DNA of 64,000 nucleotides from Lunularia cruciata (Eukaryota; Streptophyta; Marchantiopsida; Lunulariales; Lunulariaceae), in NCBI GenBank assembly GCA_948567375.1, contig OX419755.1, positions 16,311,001 to 16,375,000 on the forward strand, read 5' to 3'. Below the pieces are notes generated by a model. The model searched no databases. It was given only the letters and a program-made list of their open reading frames with translations, and was not told the DNA's origin. This document shows positions 48,500 to 59,691 of this stretch, piece by piece. Made by a program: the position numbers and the translations under genes. Each line of letters starts with the position of its first letter. The first letter of the stretch is position 1.

Positions 48500-51400
48500 T
48501 GGTAACAATGACATTTCACCACTAATGCCTGCCAAAATTCTGAAATGAGTTTTTGACAGATACTTCACCTTGGGAAGGAGTATGGTTCAGTCAAATTGAG
48601 ATCGTTCTTCCACCAAGAGTTGAATTCCTATAGAATTGTAGAAGCACATTAGAACAAACTCTCCTAGCACTGAAGTAGCATTTTTGATTCAGCATGAGAG
48701 ATTGTGTGAGGGGGTGATTGGGACTGAGAGCATGAAAAAATTTTTAGTGACAGGAATTTGGATCGGTAGCATTGGGCAATGTCTCTGAAAAAAAAGAAGC
48801 CAACCAGAATCACCTTGTGCTCTCCAAGAGTGGAGAAATGGGTACATTAGTGCTATGTTGAATATGTCACTTGTAGTTCTTGTTGTGGATAGTGGATTTC
48901 ACTTATCTTTCAATGATACTAGAGATCAAGGAGACAAACAATCCAAATTTTTGCTGACTTGCAAGCAATGTGCTTGCCTGGATTGAGAAACATTGGTAGA
49001 AGGTTCTCAGGTCCAATTTGATGCTTGGAGCAATCTACCTCAAGCAAGAGTGGCCTTGAGCAATAGAATAAATGACAAGGAAGTTTGAGGCCTAGTTCAA
49101 ATCAAAGAATATAGGGTATGTTTGGAAGGTGAATGGGTAAAACAATCCCATCAGAAGCACCACGGTGACCTTGCTCATGAAGATCTTCAAGTTGACCCAA
49201 ACCACTTACATCAACAAATGGCAGGCCACCTATTACATGAAGGGAAACCGGGGATTGGACAAAGATGTTTTACCATCAAACCTGCAAATTGATTGAGCAA
49301 TTACGAATGAGTGGTGGAAATACTTTTCTCTTCCCATTTGTCCTACATTTTTACAACAGGATATAACTGCTATGGAAGGAAGAGAAGAAGCTCTTCCTAG
49401 TGCATTACTATCCATCGGGGTATCATCAAACTCAACTAGAGTATGCTATGGAAAAAAGGAAGTACAAGGAGGCATTGATCAAATACCACTAGACCAAAAA
49501 ATGGGTTAAGATCACCAAGTCTGCTGAGGTGAGTACCAGCAAGAGAAAATTGGCTACGGTGCCAGTGCATACCACAAATAGACACAAGCCTAATCCCCAA
49601 GCTGTGAATTCTTTGGATGATAGCAATTGTCCTTCTAAGTCAAATTAGGATCGAGAAGTGAACTATGAAATGACCACAATTTAGAGGGTACTCTTAATGT
49701 GACATCAATACCTAACATTAGAGAGAAAGAAACATCTCCAACCGTGGTACAATCACCCCCAAGGCAGGCAATTTCTTTCTCCAAAATTGAATTGTTTTGA
49801 TTGGGAGAGAGGTGATGCAGAGCCAAGCATGGAAGTTCAATCCACTCCCACATCAATAGTGGAGCAGGAAATACCAGACAAGTGCACTCCAAAGGAAGGA
49901 AGGACTCAGGTAGATGAAGAGGAGGGACATCTCAGTATTGCAAGTGCAAAAGGCCGCTCCTCCAACACAAGAATTGGAAGTGGAAATTGTGCAGGTTCTG
50001 ACTGTCATGCCACTTGAAGAACAAAGGGTAGCAACTTCACCTCAAGAACACATGACTGAGGATACCCAAGCAATATCATCACAATCAGATGGAGGGAAAT
50101 CAACTGGAAGAGGAAAATTCCTGAGTGCAAAAAAAGGTAAATGACCAAGAAAAAGAGTGTCCTTAGATTTGGACAACTTGTTTGCAATAAAAACTACTGT
50201 TATCAAAACTGTGGTAGCAACTGAAGCAGTGGTGGTAGAATCAATGGAGGAAGGAAAGGGAGAAGCTTCAAGCTCCCTTGCTGTGCTAGCAGCACATAGC
50301 AACAACAAAACTTCTAGGCAAGAAACACAAGTCCCACAAAGAGAGGAAACTCAATTGGGACTTGGTTTGGAGGAACATGTGAGGGCCTGTATTAAATTAT
50401 CCACCTTTGTTGTTGTGGGTAGTTCAGGTGTTGCGGCCAATCCTGAAGGCTCTAGAGGAATTTTTTGATGCTTACCAAGAGATAGACACTATAGTGAGAG
50501 AAAGTAGGAGGTTGATAGAATACCTACACTTTCACATACAAATTACTGTCTGGGAGAAGTTGGGAGTGGAGAAGGAATTGAGCAAGGAAAAAGGTAGTAT
50601 CACCTGGCTGGAGGCTCATCTCATTACGACTCAAAAAACAATGTAAATATCAAGAACAATTTCTAAGCCATGGAGATAACTAAGAGCTCACACAACTCCA
50701 AGAGCGGCTTGCGATGGTTGAGGAGAAGGGTCATTCACATGACCAGGTTTGGGAAAACCAAGATGGGGATGTAGCCAAAGTTGGAGGATGGCTCAGGGTC
50801 CAAGAATTGGAAATGACACTTGCAGCTAGTGAGACAAAGCTGCATTGTAAGAAGATGGAGTATGATTCCTTCTCAAAGAGCTACAAGGTTTGGAAGAAAG
50901 ATAGTGGTGAAATATTGGGAAAATACCAAGAAGAGTTGCATAGTACCAAGGCCAAGGTCAGGTGTTGAAGCTTGGTGCAACCCAACGCAAGAAGGCATTT
51001 TTGGATTATAAGGCAGCTCAAGAGAAGAAATTGAGCGACAAGGACAAAGACATTTCTAAGCTAAGAGAAGGAGTGATTGGATCTCAATTGCAAATCACCC
51101 AACTAGATTCAAACTTATTATGATTTGGGGGAGGTCATAGTGTTGTGCTGAAGAGATGAAGAAGAAGCACAAAGAACAGCCTATTGCTGGGGATGAGGAA
51201 GTCACATCCCTTAAATAAAAATTGGAGGTTCTTTGCCTCCAAGGTGCCAAGGACCAACAAGCCCATAACACTGGTAGTGAGAAGGCCAAATGTGCATTGA
51301 GGAATTGCCCATGATTGCTAACAATCACAAAGAAAATCCTTTGTATGCAAGTCAAGCAAGAATTAGAGATGGAGCTATGATCCATCCGAGATACTCTGGA

Positions 51401-51700
51401 TGTAGAACAGATGAGGGTTCTGATTGTTGTGGAAGATGCTGCAAATTGACTAAAAGTGCAAGTGGAAATGTTGGTTGTGACTCAAGCTCATTACATGAAG
51501 TTGAGGGAGCTAAAGTCTGGAGATTTATGCTTTTGGAGGCTAAAGTATGCTGGAGCTAGCAATTAGCCAAGCTGGTTGACCAATTGCAGAAGGATACCAA
51601 TGCTAACTTCAAGGAGGTTTTGGCAAATGTCCACAAGGAATATGAAGGGTATAACAAACGTGCAAAAGAGTTGATTTGAAGGTGTAAAGGTGAGAGTGGA
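48500..51700 (+). mobile_element. Retroelement-like remnant, copy D: N-domain and long coiled coil (decayed)
   Basis: The plus strand carries a long decayed reading path. An N-terminal globular part lies at about 49,140-49,600 (for example TTYINKWQATYYMKGNRGLD, later EYAMEKRKYKEALIKYH). A low-complexity, glutamine- and serine-rich linker follows (49787-50144), then a coiled-coil region in several frames from about 50,430 to 51,660 (for example EKELSKEKGSITWLEAHL, KKMEYDSFSKSYKVWKKD). Many stops and frameshifts are present. The domain order parallels copies A and B1. No polymerase domain is visible, so it could be a gag-like gene of a non-autonomous element or a repeated host-like gene. Confidence 0.5.
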
Positions 51701-53400
51701 TTGGTACAATAGGAACCATGGTATCAACTATTAACTATGTCTATATGTATAATAAGTCATGATCATTAGGTCAGGCATCATCATCATGGGGATACCATCA
51801 GAGTCAAGCATCATTGTGATGAGACAACATCATGATGGGAGATCATTGAAGTCAACCATCATCAAGGCAGGAGACCATTATTTTTGAACATAATCAAGGT
51901 GAGATCATCATCAAAGTGGTATCACTGCCAAGTTCTGACATTGTTTTGCAACATTTGACTCTGTATGATATAAACTGATGTAGATACAAGTTTTGACATT
52001 TGTTTTGCAACATTTGCCTTTGTATGATAGTAACTGATGTAGATAGAACATTTTTGTAGTGCCATGTCATCAGGACCATTTCTTTATACCTAAGTGGAGT
52101 CTTGTGACCAGTAGAGTGTATAGCAAAGTGTCTTTTGCAGGTTGCACCATCACAACATTTAATTAGCATGACATGGCAGGTACATTAGGGTTAACCTTAA
52201 TTAGCTCAGAGTTACTCATGGAATCATGGCATTGCATCGCCATGGATGTGCCCCATGTCAGCAGGTTAGTCCAATCCTGTAGTTAAGGGGTACGGGACTC
52301 ATGGGATGGGAGAAGTACAAGACAATCCCGCCACACATTGTAGGCAAAAGATCCCATCTATGGACAAATTTTCCATAATGGTCTGTGGGTAGAGATCCTA
52401 TAGCAATCCTAGCTTGACTGTGAGACACGGTTTACCCTTAGACACTTCACCTAGGAATTGACTTGCAAATCTGTCCTATTGTGAGTCATTTGGTTTTCTT
52501 AGTTATAACCCTGCGGTTAAGTAACAAAATGCTACAGGTAGTATTGCAAACACTCTATAATCTAAAAAAGAATGCAAGGAGGATAGCAAGGATCTTCACT
52601 ACACATAATACACATTCATAAATTGGAAATGGGACTCAATACTCAAACATCATAATAGATGGAATGGTTTTCTTTATAGTAGCTATTGCTTAGTTCAGTC
52701 AGCAGAAAGTCACATTGATCACTCCTACAACCACAATTAGTATTGGCTTCAGCCCATGGCCCAATGATCACACGAGCTCCTCAATAGACTTACTAACATT
52801 TGATTCAATCAAGTTGGATTCCTCTCAAAGAACAAAACTGAAACCCTTTCTTTTCATTTCTTGGATTATAGGGGTTAAAAAATGAATAGTGGCTATGAAG
52901 TAGGGGTGATGAACCCCCACCAAGTGGCATGAGCTAGCTCCCTTATATACTAGTAAAACTAACCATAAAAGGAATTCTCTATCCCCTGATACTACTTCTA
53001 CTATGGTTGTTGTTTGCTCCTTGCATTTCTACTATCAATGCCAATTGGCTCCTAACCCTTGATCATCTCTACTAGATTACAACTCTGAAATAGTGAAGCA
53101 CCATCTTGGCCTTAATTTACCTACCTAACTATTTTAGTAAAGCACTATCTTGCAAAGGACTCATCCCGTATTGGATTCATCTTGCACTAATATAAACCCA
53201 AGGAGGATTTATCTTTCACTTACTAAGCCCATAGGTGACTCTACCGCACATCCTATATAGTTGGATCTCACAATAGATATTTTCCTAGTGTCTCCCATTG
53301 CTTGAGGTTCTTTTAGTAGCTCTTTATCCTATGCCTTTGGTACAATCCCACTAATGATATTTCTTACCTTAAACATGGCTCCTTTTGACCATCAACTCAA
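51700..53400. other. Retroelement-flank DNA with a 58-bp tandem duplication
   Basis: The unit beginning GTTCTGACATTGTTTTGCAA at 51,932 recurs at 51,990 as GTTTTGACATTTGTTTTGCA. Before it, 51,750-51,910 is rich in ATCATCA phrases with loose periodicity. No gene is supported. This is the 3' flank of copy D and is probably LTR-derived. Confidence 0.5.
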
Positions 53401-53419
53401 ACCTCTTCTAAATCCTTGC

Positions 53420-54204
53420 CCTCTAGGCAAGCCTTTTGATGCTACCTCATCTTCTTGCCCTTGATTGCATTTGGAAAGAATTCACTCTGCATCACATAGA
53501 ATGTTCCCATCTAGTCTCTTGCTAGGTAGTCTTTGAATATGCATTCTTGGATATCTATGGAACCCTCCATATGGGCCAACTCTAGAGCTCTCCCCAAATG
53601 ACATCCGCACCTACTAGCTTTTTGTAGGAGGTACATGAAGAGTGTGCACTTGATTTCCTGGTGAAAGGAACTGAAGGTGCTCTCCTCCTTGATGTCACCT
53701 CAAGCTATGCAATGATATACTCGGGCAAGGACCTTACAATAGACAATCACTTGGAAAACTATGGGATCTTGAGCCATACACCATTTTTGCCAACAATCCT
53801 CTAACATTTCCATGGTCCCTCAGCCTCCCTCTAGGCATCTTTACCATATGAGGCCAGGCATGAGGTTTCTTCCATACTCAAGATATTGGATTGGATCTGA
53901 CCGGAGTATCCTCAGATCCAATCTTTCCTTAAGCTTCTCCTTTAGGCCTCTAGGAATGGAGTCCAAAGGCATGGGAAGGCCCATTCTCTCCATGTTTGCT
54001 CATGTAATGACATTAGGTGTGGGACCTTGGGTACCCAACAACAGCCAACACAACAAAGTGTCCATGGGCACCATTATTCCTGCATGGCCTTGGAAATAGA
54101 CACTTATAGGGGGAACTTTATCATATCTAAGTACAAAATGAAAATCATTATGTATGGTTGTGTGAACTTGAGGATCCCTTACCAAGATTACCTATTCCAG
54201 TTAA
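53420..54204 (-). pseudogene. Unidentified decayed ORF, about 260 codons
   Basis: Read on the minus strand from about 54,204 to 53,420, one frame stays protein-like with only a handful of stops. Segments in order: VRDPQVHTTIHNDFHFVLRY, MERMGLPMPLDSIPRGLKEK, WCMAQDPIVFQVIVYCKVLA, EIKCTLFMYLLQKASRCGC, IDIQECIFKDYLARD, EFFPNAIKGKKMR. The balanced hydrophobic and charged pattern and the persistence of a single frame make chance unlikely. I do not recognise the family. Placement among retroelements suggests an element-encoded protein, but it has no reverse transcriptase, integrase or zinc-knuckle motif. Confidence 0.5.
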
Positions 54205-54960
54205 TATGATTGTGGTGCCCACCTTTTTGTGCTAATTGTTTTGTTTTAATTCAACTTTGTTCGTGAGGAAGTACTAGTTTATTCTACCAATTAGATAGGA
54301 AAACCAATAGATAGTGCACTCTTCAAGTTGTGACTCATGAGCTACCAATACAAAAGACAAAGTCTGGGTAGGAAGAACACATGGAGGAAGAATGCATGAA
54401 ATTAACTTGGGACCAAAGGGTGCTCAAAGGCAAATGATTTAGGGAGGAGGGACTTTGGCCCATAGGTCTTTATACAAAATGTCATTTGGCTGGGTAGCAC
54501 TTTGCCCCACAATTGAAACTCAGCCAAATAGTTCACTCTGCTGCATTTCTTTCCAGATCCAACACATGGCAAGGACCTAACACCAATTTGAATGCACTGC
54601 CAAAAAAATTTAAGGATGACCATTACAAATCAAGAAGGGTGGTTTGCATTATGAGGAGGTGGAAGTGGCACATTTGTGTGCTGCACTATGCCACTATTGG
54701 CATTTGGCCCACATTGGAACTTGGAACATTGGGGGAGAGTGATACTTTGCATGCACAAGCAGTACTCAACATTGAATGTCTGACAAGGAACAAGGATGAC
54801 CCAACCACTTTTTGAACAAAGAATGATTAAAGACTTTGCCTATAAAACAAAGTGGGAAATGACCATTTCCACTTTTTTCATTGCAAAAGATTGACTAAGC
54901 CTTGATTGAGCCTTTGTTGTAATAGTTTTCTAGTCTTGAAAGGCAAACCAACCTTCACTT
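54205..54960 (+). mobile_element. LTR-like region with a TATA box, upstream of copy C
   Basis: Non-coding sequence containing TATAAAA at 54,841-54,847, about 360 bp before the first readable part of copy C. The arrangement of TATA box, transcribed leader and decayed coding region is that of a plus-strand LTR element. The plus-strand frame 54513-54815 has no motif. Confidence 0.35.
54841..54847 (+). promoter_or_regulatory. TATA box of an LTR-like region
   Basis: TATAAAA flanked by GCC and CAAAGTGGG. Canonical in sequence and placed before a decayed element coding region. Activity is not implied. Confidence 0.4.
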
Positions 54961-54989
54961 CTACTCCATAGTTTTTGAGAGAATGGTGT

Positions 54990-56100
54990 TTGTTCAAAAA
55001 TTCATGAGGAAGGCCCTGGAAGCCATCCTCTAAAGCCTAGCAATGAATACTTAGGTGGTATATTGTAGAAGAGAGTTAATCTAGAGTAAGCATATGGGGT
55101 TCTTGCTTTGGGATTGGGATGCAACCAATTTCAAGATTATCCATGAGACCATGAGCCAAAAAGAGAGAAGTAGTGAGGACATGAAGGGAATCCCATGGGC
55201 TACATAAAAGAGAATTGGAGGAATGATCTCGGCCTAGATATAGGCCCAATTGGAGTGATGCCAATTGATACCAAGTTCTATAATCAAGAGCTGACCCAAG
55301 AGACTGAGGACACCTTTAAGGAACCTCACAACCACAACAATGGTTGGCAAGTTCTTAATGATAAGCACCCAACTCAATGAGCAATTGTAGAAGTGGTTAT
55401 GATGTTGTTCCATCACAAATGGACAACTTATTGAACCAATATCCAGGTTGTCTTTTTTCATAAGATGTACAAAGGAAAACTTATGAATTGGGCTCACATG
55501 TTCTATTTATAAGTCCAAACCCTTCAACATGATTTCTCAGATGAGAGAGGAGCCACTTACCTATCCCCCTTTGCAATCCATTTCTACATGGGTCTCAATT
55601 TGTTAAACAAGAAGGAGCACATGAAATTTCCGAGTCATTATCCTGCTGCAGATTACTTTACTTCCCAGCCCAAGGGGAAGTCAAGATCAAGAAATATAAA
55701 GAGGTAGGTGCAGAATTTTCCTAGACAAGCAAGTCTATGGTTGTGAAGGAGGAGGTGATGAATACCAAGCCAAAGAAGAAATGAGCACCATCAGCCCAAA
55801 TTGCCATACCAAAAAAGAAGCAGGCAAAGAAGAACCCTTTAATCATCAAAATGGCCACCAAATCCAAAAAAGAGAAAGAAGTTGGTTCAAAGGAAAAGAA
55901 GAAGAAGAAGGGTCCTTCACTCTATAGTTAGAGGAGGAGGACCATGAAGAAGAAGACCAGTTTGAGGATGCTTAGTTTGCTCCCAAACCCCTAGTATCCA
56001 AAGACCATGTGGAAGAGAAGGAAGATGATGATAAGGAAAATGAAACCAAAGAGGAGGTGATTGGACTAGAGCCCAAACCCTCAAGCCCCACTATGGTACT
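54990..56100 (+). mobile_element. Retroelement-like remnant, copy C: N-domain and lysine-rich linker (decayed)
   Basis: On the plus strand, 55195-55380 encodes part of the N-domain (PIDTKFYNQELTQETEDTFK), then after a stop AIVEVVMMLFHHKWTTY and, past another stop, VVFFHKMYKGKLMNWAHMF and HFYMGLNLLNKKEH. It aligns with copy B1 (AIVEAIMMWFKPKQMTYLTN) and with B2 (YFFHYMYKEEPMNLANMF). A lysine-rich linker follows (for example KSKKEKEVGSKEKKKKK) up to about 56,070. No coiled-coil part follows, so the copy is truncated. Confidence 0.6.
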
Positions 56101-57590
56101 CAAATTTTTTGTTTTTGTCAATTTTTAGAGTTGGAAGTGATATTTGGAGTAGAAAAGAGGGTTAGATGTAGGAAACAAGTTGGATTTGGATCTCGAGTAG
56201 GCAATCCAATCCAAGCCAAGGAAGTTGCATTCATATTGGAGTAAAATGAGACTCAGATCTATAACACCCATTTGTGCTTGTGTGTGGTATTGTGATATCT
56301 AGCTTGGTATTATAAATACTTGAGAGATAATATTTATATAAAGATAAATGATGGTTCTATATTAGTCATGATTAGCTAAAGTTAGTCATAGCTAAGATAG
56401 TGGGGACCTTACTTTAGAGGAAGTAGAAAAGATGAGCACCACTATTTGGGTTCTAGTATGTTGACTTGGTATTATTCCTAGGTGTTTGGTTTTGAGGAAA
56501 GAGTTGAGAACTCTTGGGCACACAAGCCTTTTTGTTTTGGATTCTTCTATAGTCCAAGGATATCCCATGTGAAGGAATCCTTGACTTAGTAGTTGAGTCA
56601 AGATAAGATCATATGCTTAGTGGAATATGCCCATGTGGATGGATACCTCTTTATATTTTTTGACTTTACTTGAATTTTAGCTTAGTAACTTGAGTTACTA
56701 TGGTAAATAGTAATTTTAGTGCGTAACTATTTCACAAGTATATAAACAAGGGGTGAGGAGGTACTCATCATCCTTTCATTTGCAACTATCTCTCTCTCAT
56801 TGAGTTCTTTAGTGAGCAATGTCTCGAGTCTTGGAGGAGCATGATGGAGTTGGGGTTCCTTGCCTTCTTAGTCCATGTTGTGCTACCACAATAGTCATCA
56901 AAGGTTCATCTTGAGTGAGAGACAGGCCAGCTCATAGATCAGACTAGGAAGGATCAAAGATCCAAAGTGAGGATACTCAAATCAAGGTCAAGTGGGGATA
57001 CTTGAAGCAATCAAGTGGATGGAAGGTGTCGATGTTTCTTGCATGGACTTGCCAAATATTTTGGAAGAGCAAGAAGAGGAGCCATGGATTGTGTTCCAAC
57101 ATGGAACTTGATCACATTGGAGTAAGAAGCCAAGTCATGTTGGGCTGTGTGGTACCCACATTTTTTGTTTTTGTTGAATTTTAAAGAAAAAGTGTATTGT
57201 TGAAGCTGAATTGAAGCCAAATGGAGAAAAGAAGAGAAGATCATGAGTTTGGATCTAACCCAAGGAAGTTGAATTTGTGTCAAAGGAAGAAGGACTTGGA
57301 TCAAACTGGAAGGGGATAAACCAAAAGGAAGGATACTTTGCATCGGAATGATCAACTCAATCCAAAGAAACCTTAACAATTTTTACTCAGGTCATACCAA
57401 TCAAGAAACTTTATTCAACAAAAATGGCTACTTTGGGAGTAGGATGAAGTTGAGAGTGATAAAACAAATCATGCAAAATTTGTGAGCTCAATTGATGCTT
57501 GATTGAAGAATGATTGAGAATGGAAGTTGTATAAATTCAAGTTTTGTTGAGTGAAATCTACAATGCTGAATTATTATCCTGTTCCTCTAA
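56100..57590 (+). mobile_element. LTR-like region with a TATA-like box
   Basis: TATATAAA lies at 56,739-56,746, followed by a leader-like stretch. A short phrase (TGGTACNCA-ATTTTTTGTTTTTGT) occurs near 56,094 and again near 57,151, followed both times by TTGGATCT...CAAGGAAGTTG-like sequence. This could be two LTR starts about 1.06 kb apart. Boundaries are uncertain and there is no gene. Confidence 0.35.
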
Positions 57591-58260
57591 AGCAAGTATC
57601 ACTTTTGTAGTAATTGACAGGTAATCATTTGTTCCCATAAAGATACTAGTCCAAAATGATCAAATATGAAGTAAACAATAAGAATGAAGTTCTTCTTGGT
57701 TGCATCTTTAATCTCTTGGGTAGAAACCATACCCAAAAGAGAGTAACAAGCCCTCAATTTGCAATCTTGTCACAACTAAAAGTCACCCATAAAACACAAC
57801 TCTTTGGACTCTTTCCAAATCAATATTGATTGTGATGATTTAGTTGCATCAAAGAAGGCTACTTCACCACAAAGTGACCTCACCTTGGAATAGTATTCCA
57901 CCCCTCCACTGAAGGTACAACTTCTTCAGTCAAAGTTGCTTTGCATCAGTCCAATGTTGTAATCACAAATGCAAAATACTACCAACACTACAATTCTTCA
58001 TAGATTTGTCAAGGCATTGCTTTGCTTACTATCCAGTCAAGATCAAACACATAGAGTGGAATCAGAGTTGTAGAATCCAACATCTAACACACTCCAACTG
58101 AAATTCAAACTTCTCTATACATTCACAAACACACACATAGGATTGATACTCGGAATTAAACTAAAACAATGAGCATTGAGCATCAGCACTTTGCTTTACT
58201 CAACTTCAAAACTGAATATAAAACACTACAAATGCTTGCTTTAAATAGGTAAAGCACTCA
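57590..58260 (+). repeat. LTR-like repeat, diverged copy
   Basis: Shares landmarks with 23,420-24,150 and 63,120-64,000: a TTGTTCCCA(T/C)AA-GATAC phrase near 57,631, then TTGGGTAGAAACCA, and ACACACACATAGGATTGATACTC-like sequence further on. It precedes the gypsy reverse-transcriptase fragment. Confidence 0.35.
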
Positions 58261-58547
58261 ATAGTTATCAAACTCCCTAAACCAGGTCAACTACTTCCAA
58301 CAAATCATCAAATCCAAATCAACACTCTACAACTTCAAATCTACCAATTCAGATCTCAAAATAGTTACTCCTAACTTGATCTGACTTCTACTTCTACTTT
58401 GGCTTCTACCCCCAAATTACCTACAAGTGCCTCTTGCACTTTGGGTTCATCTACTACTTCTACATCTTCATCAACTTCTACTATCATAGGATAAGTCCAA
58501 GATAACATTTTGGACTATTGATCCTTGTGATAAGGATGTATTATATT

Positions 58548-59115
58548 AGTGGAGTTTCTTACCATTTGGGTTAAAAAACACTCATGCTTAGTTCCAAAGG
58601 GTCATGGACAAGATCCTACCTAGATTGGATTTTGCTCAATGCCATATTGATGACATTTTGGAATATAGCACTATGGTGGAGGAGCATGAGAGACATTTGT
58701 TTGAGGTGTTTGAGAGGTTGAGATTTCATGGACTCAAATTACATCTTGGGAAGTGTAGATTCTTTCACCAGCAGGTTGAGTATTTGGATCACACTATCTA
58801 CCCTAGGGGACTTGGTGTTCAATATCTACCCTAGGGGACTTGGTGTTCAATAGACCAAGGTGTAGACTATTGCGTGTATTCCTTGGCCTATAGATGTGAG
58901 CAGAGTGTGAACATTCCTTGGGTTGCTGAACTTCTATTGTCGCTATGTTATAGGATTAGGCCAAGGCCTCGATGAAACTAACCAAGCTTACACAAGAATG
59001 GTGTCGGGGAAATGATTAAGAGAGAGCTTTTGTATAACTCAACAAGAGATTGACATCTGCTCCTATTTTGAAGAGACCAAATCCACATTTATGTTTGGTA
59101 CTGAGTTTTAGTTTA
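58548..59115 (+). mobile_element. Ty3/gypsy reverse transcriptase fragment (decayed)
   Basis: Encodes SFLPFGLKN, then FQRVMDKILPRLDFAQCHIDD, EEHERHLFEVFERLRFHGLK and LGKCRFFHQQVEYL, followed in shifted frames by PWPIDVSRV and FLGLLNFYCRYV. These are the classic consecutive blocks of a Ty3/gypsy polymerase. The active-site box (58,643-58,654) reads HIDD rather than YIDD. A TAG interrupts the frame before FQRV, and a 28-bp tandem duplication at 58,801-58,856 shifts the frame. Protease, integrase and LTRs are not visible. It lies about 280 bp upstream of RLP pseudogene 2. Confidence 0.85.
58801..58856. repeat. 28-bp tandem duplication inside the reverse transcriptase fragment
   Basis: CCCTAGGGGACTTGGTGTTC plus AATATCTA occurs at 58,801 and again at 58,829. 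Because 28 is not a multiple of three, it breaks the reading frame. Confidence 0.9.
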
Positions 59116-59397
59116 TCTATGTTCAAGTACTCGAGCGAGCTGCCATCAAGCAAAGAAAATGGTGAAGGGAGAAGGTTTGATTAACATGAGGAATATTCTC
59201 TTATTTTCGATGTGGACGCTAGTTGTCAATCAGTGCCTTCGTACGAAGTACATCGCTTCCGTGATGAGAAACAAGATTAGTGACCTACAAAGTGGAGAAA
59301 GGCGGGGTTCGAGTCTCCATCCCCTGCTAGATAGGTTTAAAAATAGACACTATTATAGTCTTCCAAGCGAGGATATAACCATCGGCTACCCCGTTGT
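59116..59397. other. Junction between retroelement and RLP pseudogene
   Basis: Composition changes here from AT-rich element DNA to the GC-richer RLP locus. A GGTTCGAGTCT sequence near 59,306 resembles a tRNA-type B box but has no matching A box, so no tRNA or SINE is called. No signal-peptide exon for the RLP is found. Confidence 0.4.
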
Positions 59398-59691
59398 ATG
59401 AGGTGGAGATGTTGTTTAGTTTCAAAATGTAGATTCAAGATCCAAGAGGAGAGGCGAACTAGGAGGGGTATACAATGTAATTCTGATTTGGGCAAGGTTG
59501 TTAGGATCGATTTGACTAGCATGCAGCTGAGTGGTCATCTGGCATATCCATTCTGCAACCTTTCGTCTCTTCAAGTTGTAAATCTGTCCAATAATTCGTT
59601 CTCAGGTTCTATACCAAAGTTCATAGCGGTCTGTGCCAGAATAGAAGAAGTTGATTTATCTCATAACCATTTGACAGGACTGACACCATCT

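Noticed and set aside
58056-58075. Second primer-binding-site-like sequence (TGGAATCAGAGTTG)
   Set aside because: It has two differences from the consensus core and no defined LTR directly before it.
59300-59325. tRNA-type B box (GGTTCGAGTCT) suggesting a tRNA or SINE
   Set aside because: No A box or cloverleaf can be drawn upstream, so a single 11-base match is not enough.
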